64,000 nucleotides of DNA from assembly GCA_963843645.1 (NCBI GenBank), contig CAWJLE010000005.1:186001-250000 (forward strand). Reading direction: 5' to 3'. Position 1 is the stretch's first letter. The number at the start of each line of letters is the position of its first letter. This document shows, piece by piece, positions 62,122-64,000 of the stretch. The position numbers and the translations under genes are program-made. The notes under the pieces are model-generated. The model saw only the letters and a list, made by a program, of their open reading frames with translations. It searched no databases and was not told the origin of the DNA. The DNA is from CAWJLE01 sp963843645 (lineage in GTDB: Bacteria > Chloroflexota > Anaerolineae > DAOTYC01).

Positions 62122-62849
62122 CGTCGCAGATTCCTGTGTCGCCGTCCTATCTCCCACACCCGCCAGGCTGCTTCGAACTTGACCGGCATGGTCATCTTGG
62201 ATCGGCCGATGCGCCGGTCTTCGAAGTAGATCGGCAGCTCGTAAGCCTTGAAACCCAGCCTTTCCGTCACCACCGCCATCTCTACCTGAAATACGTAACC
62301 GCTGGATTGGATGGTGCTGAAATCGATGGCCTCCAGCGTCTGCCGCCGCCAGCACTTGAAGCCGGCAGTCGAGTCCTTCACCTTCAGGTTCAGGATCAGC
62401 CTGGAGTACACACTGTTGGCCCACCAGCTCAGGAAGTAGCGCCAAAAACTCCACTTCTCGTCGAGGCGTCCTCCAGGCACGTATCTGGAACCGACCACGA
62501 CGTCGTATTCCTGGCACTTCTCCAGCATGGCCGGGATGTAATCCGGAGAGTGCGAGAAATCGGCGTCCATTTGCACGATAAAGTCCGCGCCATGGTCCAG
62601 GGCGTATCGAAACCCGGTGAGATAAGCTGTGCCCAGGCCCTGTTTCCCAGGACGGTGAATCACGTGAAACCGATCGGGATACTGCCGGGCCAACTCGTCG
62701 GCGATCTGGCCGGTTCCGTCTGCGGAGTTATCGTCCACCACGAGGATTTCCAGCCCGTCGATTCCCAGTGACCAGAGCTCCCCCACAATTGCGGGCAGGT
62801 TGTCAGCCTCGTTGTAGGTAGGGATGACAACCGTCGTCTTCGGAACCAT
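62118..62849 (-). CDS. Polyprenol monophosphomannose synthase-type glycosyltransferase (GT2)
   Basis: A 243-residue GT2 enzyme of the dolichyl/polyprenyl-phosphate mannose synthase type. VVIPTYNEADNLPAIVGELW opens the GT-A fold, ILVVDDNSADGTGQIADELA binds the nucleotide, VIHRPGKQGLGTAYLTGFRY and FIVQMDADFSHSPDYIPAML (DAD metal motif) follow, and VVVGSRYVPGGRLDEKWSFW is the family's acceptor-side signature. STAGFKCWRRQTLEAI and IYFEDRRIGRSKM end the conserved part. No C-terminal membrane domain, so the short bacterial form. It makes polyprenyl-phosphate sugar, the donor for GT-C enzymes such as those at 12515, 37417 and 58014. ATG at 62849 has AAAAGGAGA upstream. Confidence 0.93.
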   Translation of the reverse strand: MVPKTTVVIPTYNEADNLPAIVGELWSLGIDGLEILVVDDNSADGTGQIADELARQYPDRFHVIHRPGKQGLGTAYLTGFRYALDHGADFIVQMDADFSHSPDYIPAMLEKCQEYDVVVGSRYVPGGRLDEKWSFWRYFLSWWANSVYSRLILNLKVKDSTAGFKCWRRQTLEAIDFSTIQSSGYVFQVEMAVVTERLGFKAYELPIYFEDRRIGRSKMTMPVKFEAAWRVWEIGRRHRNLRR

Positions 62850-62890
62850 CGTGTCTCCTTTTGCATGAAGCGCGGGGCAAGTGAGTCGAG

Positions 62891-62920
62891 ATTATACTAC
62901 GGCCACATGAAAAGGTCCAA
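62891..62920 (-). promoter_or_regulatory. Probable promoter of the GT2/YfhO-flippase operon
   Basis: Minus strand TATAAT (62896-62891) with TTGGAC 18 nt upstream (62920-62915). About 42 nt before the ATG. Confidence 0.5.
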
Positions 62921-62962
62921 TGATTCGGGGCAATCGTGTCGATCGCGGGGGATGCTCAGTGT

Positions 62963-64000
62963 CTATGGCTTGGTCGTCTTCAGCAGCATGGGGAGCCATT
63001 GCCGCAGCATGCCGAGCTGCACATCGACACGCAAACGCCGGACCGGATTGTATTCATCCCTCAGAAAGGCCACGTTTTGGATCGTTGAGCCGCGTTGAGC
63101 GGTGGTCACGTCCACCCAGTAGATCAGCGTCGCCTGTTCGCCCGGCGCCAGTGACCCACCCCATTGGATGAGTCCGTTCGTGTCGGTAATCGTCCCGCCG
63201 CCGATCAGTTGAATCGTCCCAGTGTGATACGTCGTTCCTGAAGGAACGGCGTTGGTCAGCGTGGCGGAAGAGGCCGCCGACAGGCCGTCGTTGCGCAGGA
63301 CGATCGTGTACGTGATCGGGTCTCCGGGCTCGATCATCGTCTCGTTCGGAAACATCCGTGAGCCCGACAGGTCCGGCGCTGCCACGTTCAGCGTCCAGAA
63401 CCGATCGAACTGAACGTGATGCTCGCTGTATCCGATCTGCACCGGGTCGACCAGCCGGGTGGCCGCAGGTAAGGCGGTGCTGATCACGGCCTGGTACCGG
63501 ATAGTGGCTCGCTCGCCTGTCGACAGTGGTCCAGCCCACTTAATGGTGTGTGTGTCCTGGTCGAAGACCGCCGAGGCCGGCGACAGGCTCCCAGGCACGA
63601 AGGTCAGCGAGATGGGCACCGTGTTGGTGATGGCCGCAGAAACGGGCTGCGGCCCATTGTTGGGCACCCTCAGAGTAAAGGCGACGGTGGCGCCTGGCAG
63701 GACGGCGCTCTGGTCCGCCGTGAACGTCGTGCCGCCCAGCCAGCTTAGCTCGCCAACGGCCTGGCGCGCGACTGCCGCCCGGTCTCCGGCGGATTTGATG
63801 GCCTCGACGGGGAAGCTGAAGAAGGTTGTGCGGAACTTCCCGCCCTCGTTTCGCACCGCGACGGGTTGGTCGTGGCTGCCGAGAAACACCGAATGCGCGG
63901 AAGCCTGTGGCGCGATCGCCTCACTGCGGTTCGGGTAAGGGTACGCCAGCGTATAGGGTCCAAGCAAGTTGCCGATCAAGTCGTCAACCACACCGCTGGC
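62963..64000 (-). CDS. Secreted DUF11-repeat surface protein (partial, N-terminus outside window)
   Basis: The C-terminal 345 residues of an extracellular protein. The start of the visible part (AIAPQASAHSVFLGSHDQPV, GKFRTTFFSFPVEAI) looks like the end of a larger catalytic or binding region. Then two DUF11-type beta-sandwich repeats: VLPGATVAFTLRVPNNGPQP ... ITNTVPISLTFVPGSLSPAS and IEPGDPITYTIVLRNDGLSA ... LTNAVPSGTTYHTGTIQLIG. It ends QWLPMLLKTTKP, the same kind of tail as the secreted paralogues at 20260 and 22657. No stop or start is seen towards the right edge, so the frame continues beyond 64000. It is probably cell-surface anchored or released. Confidence 0.82.
   Translation of the reverse strand, partial: ASGVVDDLIGNLLGPYTLAYPYPNRSEAIAPQASAHSVFLGSHDQPVAVRNEGGKFRTTFFSFPVEAIKSAGDRAAVARQAVGELSWLGGTTFTADQSAVLPGATVAFTLRVPNNGPQPVSAAITNTVPISLTFVPGSLSPASAVFDQDTHTIKWAGPLSTGERATIRYQAVISTALPAATRLVDPVQIGYSEHHVQFDRFWTLNVAAPDLSGSRMFPNETMIEPGDPITYTIVLRNDGLSAASSATLTNAVPSGTTYHTGTIQLIGGGTITDTNGLIQWGGSLAPGEQATLIYWVDVTTAQRGSTIQNVAFLRDEYNPVRRLRVDVQLGMLRQWLPMLLKTTKP

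Noticed and set aside
59884..62229. A 781-codon + strand open frame opposite the YfhO-flippase gene
   Set aside because: Composition is dominated by Gln, Arg and Gly with no domain; the minus strand encodes a recognisable membrane protein.
1..64000. CRISPR array, rRNA, tRNA or prophage
   Set aside because: No regularly spaced direct repeats with unique spacers, no rRNA-like sequence, no cloverleaf that I could support, and no phage genes were seen. A tRNA could be missed by eye; a tRNAscan-type search would decide.

Overview
The window looks like a stretch of a high-GC, probably anaerobic or facultative bacterial chromosome. I infer Chloroflexota (Anaerolineae-like). The reasons are ferredoxin-linked 2-oxoacid oxidation, several non-pyrrolysine MttB homologues, an archaeal-type Thr-tRNA editing protein, secreted proteins ending in a short F/W-L-P-L/M-L tail, and TTGACA/TATAAT-type promoters, often with an extended -10. 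No rRNA, tRNA, CRISPR array or complete insertion sequence was recognised, so the taxonomy is inference. About a dozen genes carry single-base frameshifts, including sucC, sucD and livK. Several lie at homopolymers, which suggests draft-quality sequence rather than mass gene decay. Such genes are annotated across the break.

Region by region. 1-8.4 kb, minus strand: the head of a CCA-adding enzyme, a korDABC 2-oxoacid:ferredoxin oxidoreductase operon, a DUF2079 membrane protein and sucCD, so together a ferredoxin-dependent 2-oxoglutarate to succinate module. 8.5-11.6 kb: a free-standing Thr-tRNA editing protein, an amidohydrolase and a UroD-family protein. 11.8-19 kb: one long minus-strand operon (B12-radical SAM, GT2, LPG-synthase-like membrane protein, second B12-radical SAM, GT-C enzyme, HD hydrolase) behind a clear promoter, probably for a lipid-linked glycan or modified lipid. 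19.3-26.4 kb: an alpha/beta hydrolase, three tandem paralogous secreted proteins and a DedA protein.

27-40.5 kb, plus strand, is the most interesting block. It holds a branched-chain-amino-acid-type ABC importer (livKHMGF) whose binding protein is a near-identical tandem double domain, followed by four MttB-family methyltransferases. A GT-C-like membrane protein interrupts the fourth. No corrinoid protein or reactivase lies nearby. The block reads as an importer plus demethylase set for a methylated amine or betaine-like compound.

40.5-45.4 kb, minus: two paralogous lipoproteins, a GT4 glycosyltransferase and a lipid kinase. 45.8-51 kb, plus: CstA, two small paralogous proteins of unknown function, two divergent ArsA/Get3-type ATPases and a membrane-anchored TPR protein. 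51-58 kb, minus: an unknown membrane-anchored protein and a metal or ion transport cluster (PRC/MgtE_N/CBS protein, Nramp transporter, ABC permease with two permease domains, ATPase with an AAA-associated C-terminal domain). 58-64 kb, minus: a YfhO-flippase fusion, a polyprenol-phosphate mannosyltransferase-type GT2 and a DUF11-repeat surface protein cut by the window edge.

A short palindromic repeat (ACTTCCGAAG, 7-10 nt, CTTCGGAAGT) is scattered through the window at operon junctions. Two copies show compensatory base changes, and one half-copy is translated inside the HD gene.
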